The notes beneath the pieces are model-generated. The model searched no databases. It had not been told where the DNA came from and saw nothing but the letters and a program-made list of their open reading frames with translations. Below, piece by piece: positions 17,301-24,869 of a stretch of DNA of 64,000 nt. The position numbers and the translations under genes were made by a program. Within the stretch, counting starts at the first letter, position 1, and each line of letters starts with the position of its first letter. Where the stretch lies: assembly GCA_902614125.1 (NCBI GenBank), contig CACMJW010000001.1, positions 124,001 to 188,000 on the forward strand, written 5' to 3'. This DNA comes from an uncultured Pelagibacteraceae bacterium (lineage in GTDB: Bacteria > Pseudomonadota > Alphaproteobacteria > Pelagibacterales > Pelagibacteraceae).

Positions 17301-18077
17301 ATGAAAAAAATAAATTTAGTAATAACTGGGTGCATGGGAAGAATGGGGCAACAGCTGATAAAATCCACAAAGGCTGATAGAGCTACAAAACTTGTTGGTT
17401 TAACTGAAAATATATTAATAAAAAGAAAGATAGGTGGGATTAAACCACAATTAAATAATGATAATGTGTTTAAAAAAGCAGATGTAATAATAGATTTTAC
17501 GGTGCCTAAATGCACCTTTGAAGTTTTAAAAATAGCTTCAAAATTAAAAAAAAGAGTTGTTATTGGAACCACTGGTTTTACTAAATCTGAAGAGGATAAG
17601 ATTAAAAAAATTTCAAAAAAAATTCCTATTTTAAAGGCTGGTAATATGAGTCTAGGAATAAATCTCTTAATGTATTTAACTGAAATAACATCAAAAGCAC
17701 TTGGCGATAAATATTTAAGTAAGGTTTTTGAAGTTCATCACAAACATAAAAAAGATTTTCCGTCTGGAACCGCTTTAATGCTTGGTAAAGGTATAGCTGT
17801 TGGTAAAAATAAAGATTTTTATAAATTACTTGGAAAAAAATTCCTAAATAAGAAAATATTTCCATATAGCAAAAAGATAAATTTTAATTCGATTAGAAAA
17901 GGTGAAATCATCGGAGAACATGAGGTTAAATTTTCTAGTGGTAAAGAGATAATCACTTTAAACCATGAGGCTTTTGATAGAGCTCTTTATTCAGAAGGAG
18001 CAATTACAGCTGCAAAGTGGCTAAAATCAAAAAAACCGAGTCTTTATTCAATGAGAGATGTACTAAATTTTGAATAA
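17301..18077 (+). CDS. dapB: 4-hydroxy-tetrahydrodipicolinate reductase
   Basis: Reduces HTPA to tetrahydrodipicolinate with NAD(P)H in lysine and diaminopimelate synthesis. The 258-aa protein starts with the Rossmann motif ITGCMGRMGQQL, in which the usual GxxGRMG is kept. It carries DFTVP, GTTGFT, and the active-site signature FEVHHKHKKDFPSGTAL with its catalytic His and Lys. The dnaJ-dapB neighbourhood is common in alphaproteobacteria. The stop codon overlaps the nth start by one base. Confidence 0.97.
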   Translation: MKKINLVITGCMGRMGQQLIKSTKADRATKLVGLTENILIKRKIGGIKPQLNNDNVFKKADVIIDFTVPKCTFEVLKIASKLKKRVVIGTTGFTKSEEDKIKKISKKIPILKAGNMSLGINLLMYLTEITSKALGDKYLSKVFEVHHKHKKDFPSGTALMLGKGIAVGKNKDFYKLLGKKFLNKKIFPYSKKINFNSIRKGEIIGEHEVKFSSGKEIITLNHEAFDRALYSEGAITAAKWLKSKKPSLYSMRDVLNFE

Positions 18078-18730
18078 TGAATGAAGTCCAAAGGGCTAAA
18101 ATAGTTTTAAAAGAACTTAATAAATTTTATCCTAAAACACCAATTCCATTAAGACATAAAAATATTTTTACACTTCTCGTCTCTGTTCTTTTGTCTGCTC
18201 AGTGTACTGATAAAAATGTGAATAATGTAACTAAAGATATTTATCCAAAATATTATAAACCTGAACATTTTGTTAAACTTGGTAGAAAAAAAATTGAAAA
18301 ACTAATACAAAAAATCGGGATTTTTAGAATTAAAGCAAAAAGTATTTATATTTTATCACAAATGTTAGTAGAAAATTATAATGGAAAAGTCCCAAAAACA
18401 TTTGAAGATTTAGAAAAATTACCTGGCGTTGGACATAAAACTGCGAGTGTAGTCATGTCACAAGGATTTGGATTTCCTGCTTTTCCAATAGATACTCATA
18501 TCCATAGATTAGCTCAAAGATGGGGGCTTACTAACGGAAAAAACGTTGTGCAAACTGAAAAAGACCTGAAAAGATTATTTCCTAAAAAATATTGGAACAA
18601 ATTACATCTTCAAATAATTTATTACGGTCGTGAATATTGTAAGGCAAGAGAATGTTACGGAACTTCTTGTAAAATTTGCACTACTTGCTATCCTAATAGA
18701 AAAAAACCTCTTAAAACAAAGAAAGCATAA
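18077..18730 (+). CDS. nth: Endonuclease III (DNA glycosylase/AP lyase)
   Basis: A base-excision-repair glycosylase of 217 aa that removes oxidised pyrimidines. The helix-hairpin-helix LPGVGHKTASVV carries the catalytic lysine, and FPIDTHIHRL the catalytic aspartate. The 4Fe-4S ligands are unusual: the C-terminal CKARECYGTSCKICTTC has five cysteines with spacing x4-x4-x2-x2, whereas E. coli Nth uses C-x6-C-x2-C-x5-C. The first, third and last canonical cysteines align, but the second is Gly with a Cys two residues earlier. The cluster may use an alternative cysteine. It starts on the last base of dapB and is 1 bp upstream of the kinase gene. Confidence 0.93.
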   Translation: MNEVQRAKIVLKELNKFYPKTPIPLRHKNIFTLLVSVLLSAQCTDKNVNNVTKDIYPKYYKPEHFVKLGRKKIEKLIQKIGIFRIKAKSIYILSQMLVENYNGKVPKTFEDLEKLPGVGHKTASVVMSQGFGFPAFPIDTHIHRLAQRWGLTNGKNVVQTEKDLKRLFPKKYWNKLHLQIIYYGREYCKARECYGTSCKICTTCYPNRKKPLKTKKA

Positions 18731-18731
18731 A

Positions 18732-19661
18732 ATGAAAATATTAGGAATTGGAAACGCAATAGTAGACGTTATTTGTAAAGTGGATGATGATTTTATATCA
18801 AAAAATAACTTAACGAAAAGTACAATGAAATTAATTTTTGAGGAAAGTGAATTTCAAAGTTTATTAAAAAATCTTAAGATCGAAAAAACTGTCTCAGGAG
18901 GTTCTGTAGCAAATTCTATTGTTGGTTTATCACAACTTGGAAATAAAGTAGGATTTATAGGAAAGGTTTGTGATGATGAATTGGGTGGTAAATATGAGGA
19001 AGGTTTAAAAAAAGAAAATGTTGAATATTTTTATAATAAAAAAAAAGAAGAGTTACCTACAGGCACTTGTTTAATTTTAGTGACACCAGACTCGGAAAGA
19101 ACAATGTGCACGTTTTTAGGAACCGCAGGAAAAGTCAATGAGAATGATGTAAGTTTAGAGGCAATAAAGAAAAGTGAGATTATTCTTCTTGAGGGTTATC
19201 TTTGGGATGAGGGAGATCCAAAAAAAGCATTTGAAAAAGCTATTCAAAATGCAAACAAGGTTGCAATGTCTCTATCCGATCAATTTTGTGTAGATAGACA
19301 CAAACCAAACTTTTTAGAATTAGTTAAGAGCAAGCTAGATATTACATTTGCCAATGAGCAGGAAATAACTTCTCTTATTGATGCAAAAAATTTTGATGAA
19401 GTAATTACATTTTCTAAGTCTCTTGAAAAAATAATCGTAGTAACTCGAGGAGAAAAGGGAGCTGTAGCAATTAACGGTGATGAAGTTGTTGAATGTGGCG
19501 TAAAGGAAGGTTTAAAAATAGTTGATTTAACTGGTGCTGGAGATCTTTTTGCAGGAGGTTTTTTACATGGACAAGTAAATAATATGTCATTGAGGGATAG
19601 TTTAGAAAAAGGAACTGAAATGTCATCTAAAGTCATTCAACAAATTGGAGCAAGACTATGA
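18732..19661 (+). CDS. PfkB-family carbohydrate/nucleoside kinase (adenosine kinase-like)
   Basis: A ribokinase-fold kinase of 309 aa. I use the ATG at 18732, one base after nth, because the track's longer start runs inside nth. The N-terminal MKILGIGNAIVDVICKVDDDFI and the glycine motif SGGSVANSIVGLSQLGNKVGFIGKV are PfkB signature 1. The C-terminal DLTGAGDLFAGGFLHG is signature 2, with the catalytic Asp and the anion hole. This subgroup is usually annotated as adenosine kinase in alphaproteobacteria. The substrate is not proven; a sugar kinase is the alternative. Confidence 0.9.
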   Translation: MKILGIGNAIVDVICKVDDDFISKNNLTKSTMKLIFEESEFQSLLKNLKIEKTVSGGSVANSIVGLSQLGNKVGFIGKVCDDELGGKYEEGLKKENVEYFYNKKKEELPTGTCLILVTPDSERTMCTFLGTAGKVNENDVSLEAIKKSEIILLEGYLWDEGDPKKAFEKAIQNANKVAMSLSDQFCVDRHKPNFLELVKSKLDITFANEQEITSLIDAKNFDEVITFSKSLEKIIVVTRGEKGAVAINGDEVVECGVKEGLKIVDLTGAGDLFAGGFLHGQVNNMSLRDSLEKGTEMSSKVIQQIGARL

Positions 19662-19664
19662 GTA

Positions 19665-19769
19665 TTATTTTTTTCTTTTAAAACTACCTTTTCCTTTTTT
19701 AGGCTTAACTATTCGTGGCTTGTACTTTCGAGAAAAAAGTTCTTTTGCTAAATTATTTTTTTTTTTCAT
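19665..19769 (-). CDS. arfA: Very short ArfA-type alternative ribosome-rescue factor (34 aa)
   Basis: This ORF is too short for the track. Read on the minus strand, it gives MKKKNNLAKELFSRKYKPR followed by IVKPKKGKGSFKRKK. The C-terminal half matches the conserved ArfA core (LFRQRV...KKGKGSYMRKGK in E. coli), whose basic residues enter the empty mRNA channel of ribosomes stalled without a stop codon, so that RF2 can release the peptide. The hydrophobic C-terminal tail of E. coli ArfA is absent. The start overlaps the end of the upstream regulator gene by 17 bp, so translation is probably coupled. An A11 tract follows the ATG. It is convergent with the kinase gene. Assignment rests on motif recognition only. 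Confidence 0.72.
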   Translation of the reverse strand: MKKKNNLAKELFSRKYKPRIVKPKKGKGSFKRKK

Positions 19770-20328
19770 TTAAAAAGTAACCTTTTTTATCACTAATGAT
19801 AATTTCATTGTCGGAAAATTTATCACTTATTTTTTTCCTAAGACGATAAATATGTGTTTCAACTGTATGTGTTTCTAATTCAGAATTATATCCCCAAACC
19901 TTTTCTTGGAGTACATTAATTTTTACCGGCTGCTTGGATTGTCTCAAAAAAACTAGTATGGAGCATTCTTTCTCTGTGAGTTCAAGTTCCTTTGAGTCTT
20001 GTTTTAGTATTCTTGAGTTAAGATCTAAATTATAATTTCCTAAACTTATTTTAGATTGTTCAGTAAATTTAGATTTCAAAAAATTAACATTTAAAATTTG
20101 ATTTAATTCTTTGATATTTACAGGAAATTTATCAATTATAATCTGGTTGTTTAAATTTAATATTTTTTTTTTACTGATTACTAAATAGTCTGTTAAATTT
20201 TCGCTATCTAAAATTTTAAGATCCTTTTCTTTATCACAAGATTCTAATTTAAATTCAAAATTTTCGTTAATTTCATCAAGGATATTAAATAATTCTTTAT
20301 TTTGAAAGATTATCAATTTCTTACTCAT
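19753..20328 (-). CDS. OmpR/PhoB-type winged-helix regulator with degenerate receiver
   Basis: A 191-aa transcription factor starting at the ATG at 20328. The C-terminal 95 residues are a typical OmpR-like winged helix: ISLGNYNLDLNSRIL, ELTEKECSILVFL, HTVETHIYRLRKKI and DKKGYFLNEKKK. The N-terminal 90 residues look like a shrunken receiver: they lack a recognisable acidic pair, phospho-acceptor Asp context and conserved Lys, so phosphorylation is doubtful. The start codon lies 16 bp from the divergent L,D-transpeptidase. This pairing is seen in other alphaproteobacteria and may mean it regulates cell-wall crosslinking. arfA overlaps its 3' end. Confidence 0.85.
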   Translation of the reverse strand: MSKKLIIFQNKELFNILDEINENFEFKLESCDKEKDLKILDSENLTDYLVISKKKILNLNNQIIIDKFPVNIKELNQILNVNFLKSKFTEQSKISLGNYNLDLNSRILKQDSKELELTEKECSILVFLRQSKQPVKINVLQEKVWGYNSELETHTVETHIYRLRKKISDKFSDNEIIISDKKGYFLNEKKK

Positions 20329-20344
20329 GGTATATATTGAATTT

Positions 20345-20839
20345 ATGACAATTATTGTCAAAAATAAACATACTCTTTTATTTAAAGATTTTCAATTTAG
20401 ATGCTGCGTTGGTAAAAATAAATTTTCAAAAAAAAAAACTGAAGGAGATAAAAAAACCCCAATTGGAATATTTGATCTGGGATATCTCTATTATAGAGCC
20501 GACAGATTAAGAAAGCCATTTACAAATCTAAAGACTCGCAAGATAAATAAAAACATGGGGTGGTGCAATGATGTTAACTACAAAAAATACAATAAATTAA
20601 TTAAAATTAATAAAAATATTAGACATGAGAAATTATTTAGAAAGGACCATAAATATGACCTTTTCATACCAATCAAATATAATTATCATAAAGTTGTACC
20701 TAAGAAAGGGAGCGCAATATTTATTCACTTAACAAAAAATTATCAACCTACCGCAGGATGTATTGCCTTATCAAAAAAGGATTTTTTAATTTTAATTAAG
20801 CTAATTAATAAAAATACTAAAATAAAAATTTTAAGATAA
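20345..20839 (+). CDS. YkuD-fold L,D-transpeptidase family protein (COG3786 type)
   Basis: A 164-aa protein of the compact L,D-transpeptidase group lacking a peptidoglycan-binding domain. The catalytic region is GSAIFIHLTKNYQPTAGCIALSK, with the His and Cys of the HxnGC signature. The conserved EGDKKTPIGIFDLGYLYYRADR and NMGWCNDVNYKKYN segments match COG3786 proteins. I prefer the ATG at 20345 because MTIIVKNKHTLLF aligns with the family start; the track's ATG at 20327 would overlap the regulator's start codon in a CATG. No signal peptide is evident, so whether it acts on periplasmic peptidoglycan is unclear. Confidence 0.87.
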   Translation: MTIIVKNKHTLLFKDFQFRCCVGKNKFSKKKTEGDKKTPIGIFDLGYLYYRADRLRKPFTNLKTRKINKNMGWCNDVNYKKYNKLIKINKNIRHEKLFRKDHKYDLFIPIKYNYHKVVPKKGSAIFIHLTKNYQPTAGCIALSKKDFLILIKLINKNTKIKILR

Positions 20840-20844
20840 ATTTG

Positions 20845-22557
20845 TTAATAATTAAATTCCTTGACCCAATTTTCCAATGAAATATTGGATTTCTTAAACT
20901 CCTTTTCATAATTTTTCCATCTGTACATAGAGTTAGTATAAATAGGCTGACTTACTTGATTATAACTTGGCGTGTTAATTATTCCTCTTTTTTCTGCAGT
21001 TTTATAAAATTCTGTTACATTGTTGGACCATTTAACTTTTAGAAATTCCAAAAGACCTCTAATAGTTTTTTCAAAGTTAGATATTAGATCTTCGTATCTG
21101 ATTATATGGTGATCAATTTTCAAAACATTAGTATATTTTTTCCATAGCGACATAGTGAGATCATATAATCTTAACGAGTCATCTAAATTTAGAAAGTTAG
21201 CCATAGCATGATTAAGCATAAAATTTTGCATGAAACAGCTCAAAACACAATCATATGGGTGTCTTAAAGATAATATAAATTTTGCATTCGGAAAAAATCT
21301 TAAAATTTCACCTACATGTACAATATTAAGAGGCATTTTATCTATGGTGATTTTTTTATCTTTATTTTTTTTATAATTTTCGATTTGATTGAAATAGTAA
21401 TCCCTCATCTCTTTAATTAATTTAGGATCAGTATTTTCCAGATTTTCAAGAGTAAAACCTTTGTTAATATAAAGATGATCTATAAATCTATTTATTATTG
21501 GTATTTCTTCCAGAACTTCAATGGATGGATGGCTTCTTAAAATTGTATCTAACAAAGTTGTACCAGATCTTGGAAAGCCTATTAAAAAATATGGATCTCT
21601 CCTTTCATCAAATATTTGTGGAGGGTTCCAATTGGATATTTTTGGATTACTAAAGAAATTTAGTCTGTCTTTTGTAGTTTTTACATATATATTTTTGTCA
21701 ACAGTTTTATCTTTGCCTTGATCCATTAAGTCATTCAACGTTTGGAATAGCTCAAAAGCTTTCGCATAATCTCCCACTTTGTCATAACTTTTGGCCAAAA
21801 CCTCATAGCTAGCCTGTTTTTGAACTATTTGCTCTGGCAAAAATTTTGTATCTTCTAATAGACTTACTACTTCTTTATAATTCTTATTTTTATAAAGTAG
21901 CTTTGCTTTAAATGACTTAATTACTTGGTGATTTTTAAATATTTTTTCTGCTTTATTAATTAAATTATGAAGTTTTTCATTTTGGTTCGATTTATCATAC
22001 AAATCCAAAACATTATTATAAGAGGGTAAATAATTTGGATTTATCTCTATTGATTTTTTATAATAATTTTCAGAATTTTCGTGATCACCCAGTCTTTTAA
22101 GTAGATTAGCATAATTATAGTTTGCTAGAAGATTACTAGGATCAATTTCAAGTGCCCTAAGATAACTTTTTTTTGCCTCTGGAACATTTTTTAGATTTAT
22201 GTGTGCCATACCTAGATTAGTATAAGCAAGTATATAATTTTTATTTAATTTAATTGCTTTTTGAAAATAATTTATAGATTTCTCTAATTCATTTAAATTT
22301 AAATATACTAATCCTAAATTATTGTTTAATTCTGGTAGATTTGGATTTATAGAATTAGCTTTCTCCATATAATCTTTGGCTTCATTGTAACTATTCTTTT
22401 GAGCTTTAATTGAGGCCATAAAATAATTTGCATCAAAATTATTTGGAAATTTTTTAATTATTTTTTTATATAATTTTTCTGCTTTATCAAAATTTTTATT
22501 TCTAAAAAATTTGTTTGCAAAATCTAAATTTTCTCTTAAGTCATTATTACTTTTCAT
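20845..22557 (-). CDS. TPR-repeat sulfotransferase
   Basis: A 570-aa two-part protein. Residues 1-260 are about seven tetratricopeptide repeats (for example YLNLNELEKSINYFQKAIKLN and YLRALEIDPSNLLANYNYANLL). The C-terminal 280 residues are a sulfotransferase domain. The PAPS 5'-phosphosulfate loop is GFPRSGTTLLDTIL near residue 328, and FILSLRHPYDCVLSCFMQ holds the 3'-phosphate-binding Arg/Ser. It would transfer sulfate from PAPS to an unknown acceptor, perhaps a protein or glycan bound by the TPRs. It is the first of three sulfotransferase genes in this window and has the same architecture as the gene at 59450. Confidence 0.9.
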   Translation of the reverse strand: MKSNNDLRENLDFANKFFRNKNFDKAEKLYKKIIKKFPNNFDANYFMASIKAQKNSYNEAKDYMEKANSINPNLPELNNNLGLVYLNLNELEKSINYFQKAIKLNKNYILAYTNLGMAHINLKNVPEAKKSYLRALEIDPSNLLANYNYANLLKRLGDHENSENYYKKSIEINPNYLPSYNNVLDLYDKSNQNEKLHNLINKAEKIFKNHQVIKSFKAKLLYKNKNYKEVVSLLEDTKFLPEQIVQKQASYEVLAKSYDKVGDYAKAFELFQTLNDLMDQGKDKTVDKNIYVKTTKDRLNFFSNPKISNWNPPQIFDERRDPYFLIGFPRSGTTLLDTILRSHPSIEVLEEIPIINRFIDHLYINKGFTLENLENTDPKLIKEMRDYYFNQIENYKKNKDKKITIDKMPLNIVHVGEILRFFPNAKFILSLRHPYDCVLSCFMQNFMLNHAMANFLNLDDSLRLYDLTMSLWKKYTNVLKIDHHIIRYEDLISNFEKTIRGLLEFLKVKWSNNVTEFYKTAEKRGIINTPSYNQVSQPIYTNSMYRWKNYEKEFKKSNISLENWVKEFNY

Positions 22558-22560
22558 TAC

Positions 22561-23229
22561 TTATAATTTCTTTTTTCTCTCACCAAATATTTTAGATCCT
22601 ATTCTGATGAAAGTAGCATTATTCTCAATTGCAGAAATAAAATCTGCAGACATGCCCATGCTAAGTTCTTTTAAACCCAAATTTTTGTTTAAATAATTCA
22701 TCCTCATGAAATATTTCTCTGGATCCTCTGAAATAGGCGGTAAACACATTGTTCCAATAATATCTAAATCTCTATCTATGCAATATTTATAAAATGAATT
22801 TAATTCATTTGGATCAATCCCACTTTTTTGGTCTTCATTTCCAATATTTACTTGAATAAACAATTTAGGTTTTTTTTCAATTTTTTTTTGCTCCTCTGAA
22901 ATTTTATTTGCAAGTTTTTCGCTATCGAGTGAGTGAATGTAATCGAATATTTTTAACGCCGATTTTGTCTTGTTAGATTGTAGTTTTCCAACCAAATGGA
23001 GTAAAATTTTATTATTTTTGTTCTTAATATCTGTCCATTTTTCAATAGCTTCTTGAACCTTATTTTCTCCAAAGTCTGTGTGACCGTAATCAATTAAAGG
23101 GTTTATATGGCTTATTTCAAATGTTTTTGAAACAGCGATAATTTTGATATTATTTTTGTTGTTTGTTTTTTCTTGATTTGATTTTATTGAGGTTTGTATG
23201 TTGTTAAAATTTGTAACTGATTGATGCAT
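22561..23229 (-). CDS. yggS: PLP homeostasis protein YggS/PROSC
   Basis: A single-domain PLP-binding TIM-barrel protein of 222 aa that buffers pyridoxal phosphate. The PLP lysine is in KIIAVSKTFEI near residue 33. DFGENKVQEA, LHLVGKLQSNK, VNIGNEDQKSGI and LSMGMSADFISAI are the family blocks. The start codon at 23229 abuts that of the divergent ThiE-like gene in the hexamer ATGCAT. It ends 3 bp from the start of the TPR-sulfotransferase on the same strand. Confidence 0.95.
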   Translation of the reverse strand: MHQSVTNFNNIQTSIKSNQEKTNNKNNIKIIAVSKTFEISHINPLIDYGHTDFGENKVQEAIEKWTDIKNKNNKILLHLVGKLQSNKTKSALKIFDYIHSLDSEKLANKISEEQKKIEKKPKLFIQVNIGNEDQKSGIDPNELNSFYKYCIDRDLDIIGTMCLPPISEDPEKYFMRMNYLNKNLGLKELSMGMSADFISAIENNATFIRIGSKIFGERKKKL

Positions 23230-23748
23230 AGATTATCCAAAAAATACTACTTTATAAAAAGATTTAATACTACAGAACTCAAAAATTTAAACTCAAATAC
23301 AACAATAATTTTTAGAAACTATGCAAAAAAGCCCGATATAATTGAACTTCTGAAGATTAAAGAATTCTGTAAAAAGAGAAATATTAAGGTTTGCTTAGCA
23401 AATAACTTTAGGCTTGCTATAAGACTTGGTTTTGATGGTGCTTACATTCCTTCATTTAATAAAAACCTTCAACATTTAAATTATGTTTTAAAAAGAAAAT
23501 TTATAGTTTTGGGATCTGCTCACAATGTCAAAGAAATACGATTTAAAGAAAAGCAAAAAGTTAATCTAATCTTTATTTCATCAATATTTAAGAAAAATAA
23601 AAATTACTTAGGGTTATATAGATTTATTAATTTAGTAAAATTGACTGAAACTAATATAATTGCTCTTGGAGGTATTAATAAGAGTAATCTTAAAATGCTT
23701 TCATTAACAAGCTGTGTTGGGTTTGCTGGAATTAGTTATTTCAATTAA
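23224..23748 (+). CDS. ThiE/TenI-like protein, degenerate active site
   Basis: A 174-aa TIM-barrel fragment resembling thiamine-phosphate synthase. Family positions are recognisable: ANNFRLAIRLGFDGAYI aligns with NDRVDLALAVGADGVHL, FIVLGSAHNVKEI with the IIGxSxH segment, and IIALGGINKSNLKML with AIGGI near the phosphate site. Several usual ligands are changed: the Asp of NDR is Asn, and GVHLGQ reads GAYIPS. It may be a TenI-like or diverged ThiE. A role in thiamine assembly would matter for an organism that depends on pyrimidine precursors, but that is inference. The ATG at 23224 is chosen over the TTG at 23221. Confidence 0.68.
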   Translation: MHRLSKKYYFIKRFNTTELKNLNSNTTIIFRNYAKKPDIIELLKIKEFCKKRNIKVCLANNFRLAIRLGFDGAYIPSFNKNLQHLNYVLKRKFIVLGSAHNVKEIRFKEKQKVNLIFISSIFKKNKNYLGLYRFINLVKLTETNIIALGGINKSNLKMLSLTSCVGFAGISYFN

Positions 23749-23757
23749 ATTTAGAGC

Positions 23758-23790
23758 AAAAAAAAGGCCCCTTAAAAAGGGGCCTTTAAA
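23758..23790. terminator. Bidirectional rho-independent terminator
   Basis: AAAGGCCCCTT (23763-23773) and AAGGGGCCTTT (23777-23787) form an 11-bp stem with an AAA loop. On the minus strand it is followed by eight T residues (the A tract at 23758-23765), an ideal terminator for the porin gene. On the plus strand it follows the ThiE-like gene with a short T run. It is by far the strongest hairpin I see in the window. Confidence 0.93.
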
Positions 23791-23807
23791 TTAATTATAT
23801 TAAATAA

Positions 23808-24761
23808 TTAGAACGCAAAAGTTAAGTTAACTTCTGTTACGTCTCTGTCATCAGCAGCTGCACCAGCTACATTGTCAATACCGTGTCTTGAAGCTGTTAC
23901 TGACATTGAACCATTTGTCCAAGATACACCAATTGCATCTGCTTCTTGGTCTGATTTACTTGCACCTGATTCAAACTCAACAGTTGAAGAACCGTATGAA
24001 ATTGAAATGTCTTCGCTTACTGCATAAGAAACACCCCAAGCTTCAAACTCTGTATCTGAGTTAGCTGTTTGGCTGTCAGATTCGTTTGATTGGAAACCAA
24101 CAGTGAATGCATCCATTGCATATGTTGCATAGAAAACAGTGTTTTCTACTACAGCACCATCAGTTGTGTTGTTGTCTTCCATTGCAGCACCAACGTTTAA
24201 ACCTTCCATTCCAGTAAACGCAATACCACCACCTGTTGTGCTGTCGTATGTTGTTTCACCTGGTTTGTAGTTTAACATGATTGTTACACCATCAATAGCT
24301 GAGCTATTTGTGTAGATGAAAGAGTCATTACCAGTTTGTTGATTTACTGGACCAGTTTCTCCACCGCCACCTTTGATGTCCCAAGATTCTTCGTTAGCAG
24401 CTGGAGTTTTATCATCCCAAGCACCTACTGCACCATTTCCTGATACACCTGCACCTGCGAATCTAAGTTTACCCATATCTCCCATGTCTACATCGAAGTG
24501 TTGGTTTCCAGCTGTCATAGCTGAACCTGAAACGTTGTTATAGTAGCTTACTGTAAAACCGTTATCTAAATCAGCAGAACCTGTGAAAGAGATAGTTGTT
24601 TTTTGCTCTAACTTGTTATCACCGTTAGCAGCAGAAGCTCCAGAATTTCCTACATATGTAATACCAGCTGTACCTGTAACATCTAATGCACCAGCAAAAG
24701 CTGATGATGATACAAGAGCAGTACCTAATGCAGTCAATCCTACTTTTTTAAGATTGTTCAT
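23808..24761 (-). CDS. Outer-membrane porin
   Basis: A 317-aa Gram-negative porin. The signal peptide runs MNNLKKVGLTALGTALVSSSAFA-GALDV. The mature part is rich in alternating beta segments, Gly, Asn, Asp and Thr with almost no Cys, and ends in VNLTFAF with the terminal Phe needed for outer-membrane assembly. It would be a 16-stranded general diffusion porin of the type dominant in SAR11 outer membranes. Codon and base use is visibly less AT-biased than in its neighbours, which together with a perfect AAAGGAG ribosome site and a strong terminator indicates high expression. Pore selectivity is unknown. Confidence 0.9.
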   Translation of the reverse strand: MNNLKKVGLTALGTALVSSSAFAGALDVTGTAGITYVGNSGASAANGDNKLEQKTTISFTGSADLDNGFTVSYYNNVSGSAMTAGNQHFDVDMGDMGKLRFAGAGVSGNGAVGAWDDKTPAANEESWDIKGGGGETGPVNQQTGNDSFIYTNSSAIDGVTIMLNYKPGETTYDSTTGGGIAFTGMEGLNVGAAMEDNNTTDGAVVENTVFYATYAMDAFTVGFQSNESDSQTANSDTEFEAWGVSYAVSEDISISYGSSTVEFESGASKSDQEADAIGVSWTNGSMSVTASRHGIDNVAGAAADDRDVTEVNLTFAF

Positions 24762-24769
24762 ATTAATTA

Positions 24770-24776
24770 CTCCTTT
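24770..24776 (-). promoter_or_regulatory. Strong Shine-Dalgarno of the porin gene
   Basis: The minus strand reads AAAGGAG, 8 nt before the ATG at 24761. Most genes here have weak or no Shine-Dalgarno, so this marks the porin as highly translated and fixes its start. Confidence 0.9.
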
Positions 24777-24869
24777 ATTAAATTGTTAATATTAATATTA
24801 AACATGAGCCTTTTAGCAGTTTAATTTGGTTTAAATTCCATATATTGCTAGAGTTTGTCGTTATTTTCT

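Noticed and set aside
24583-24789. 68-aa plus-strand ORF over the porin 5' end
   Set aside because: It is antisense to the signal peptide region of a clearly expressed porin and overlaps its ribosome binding site.
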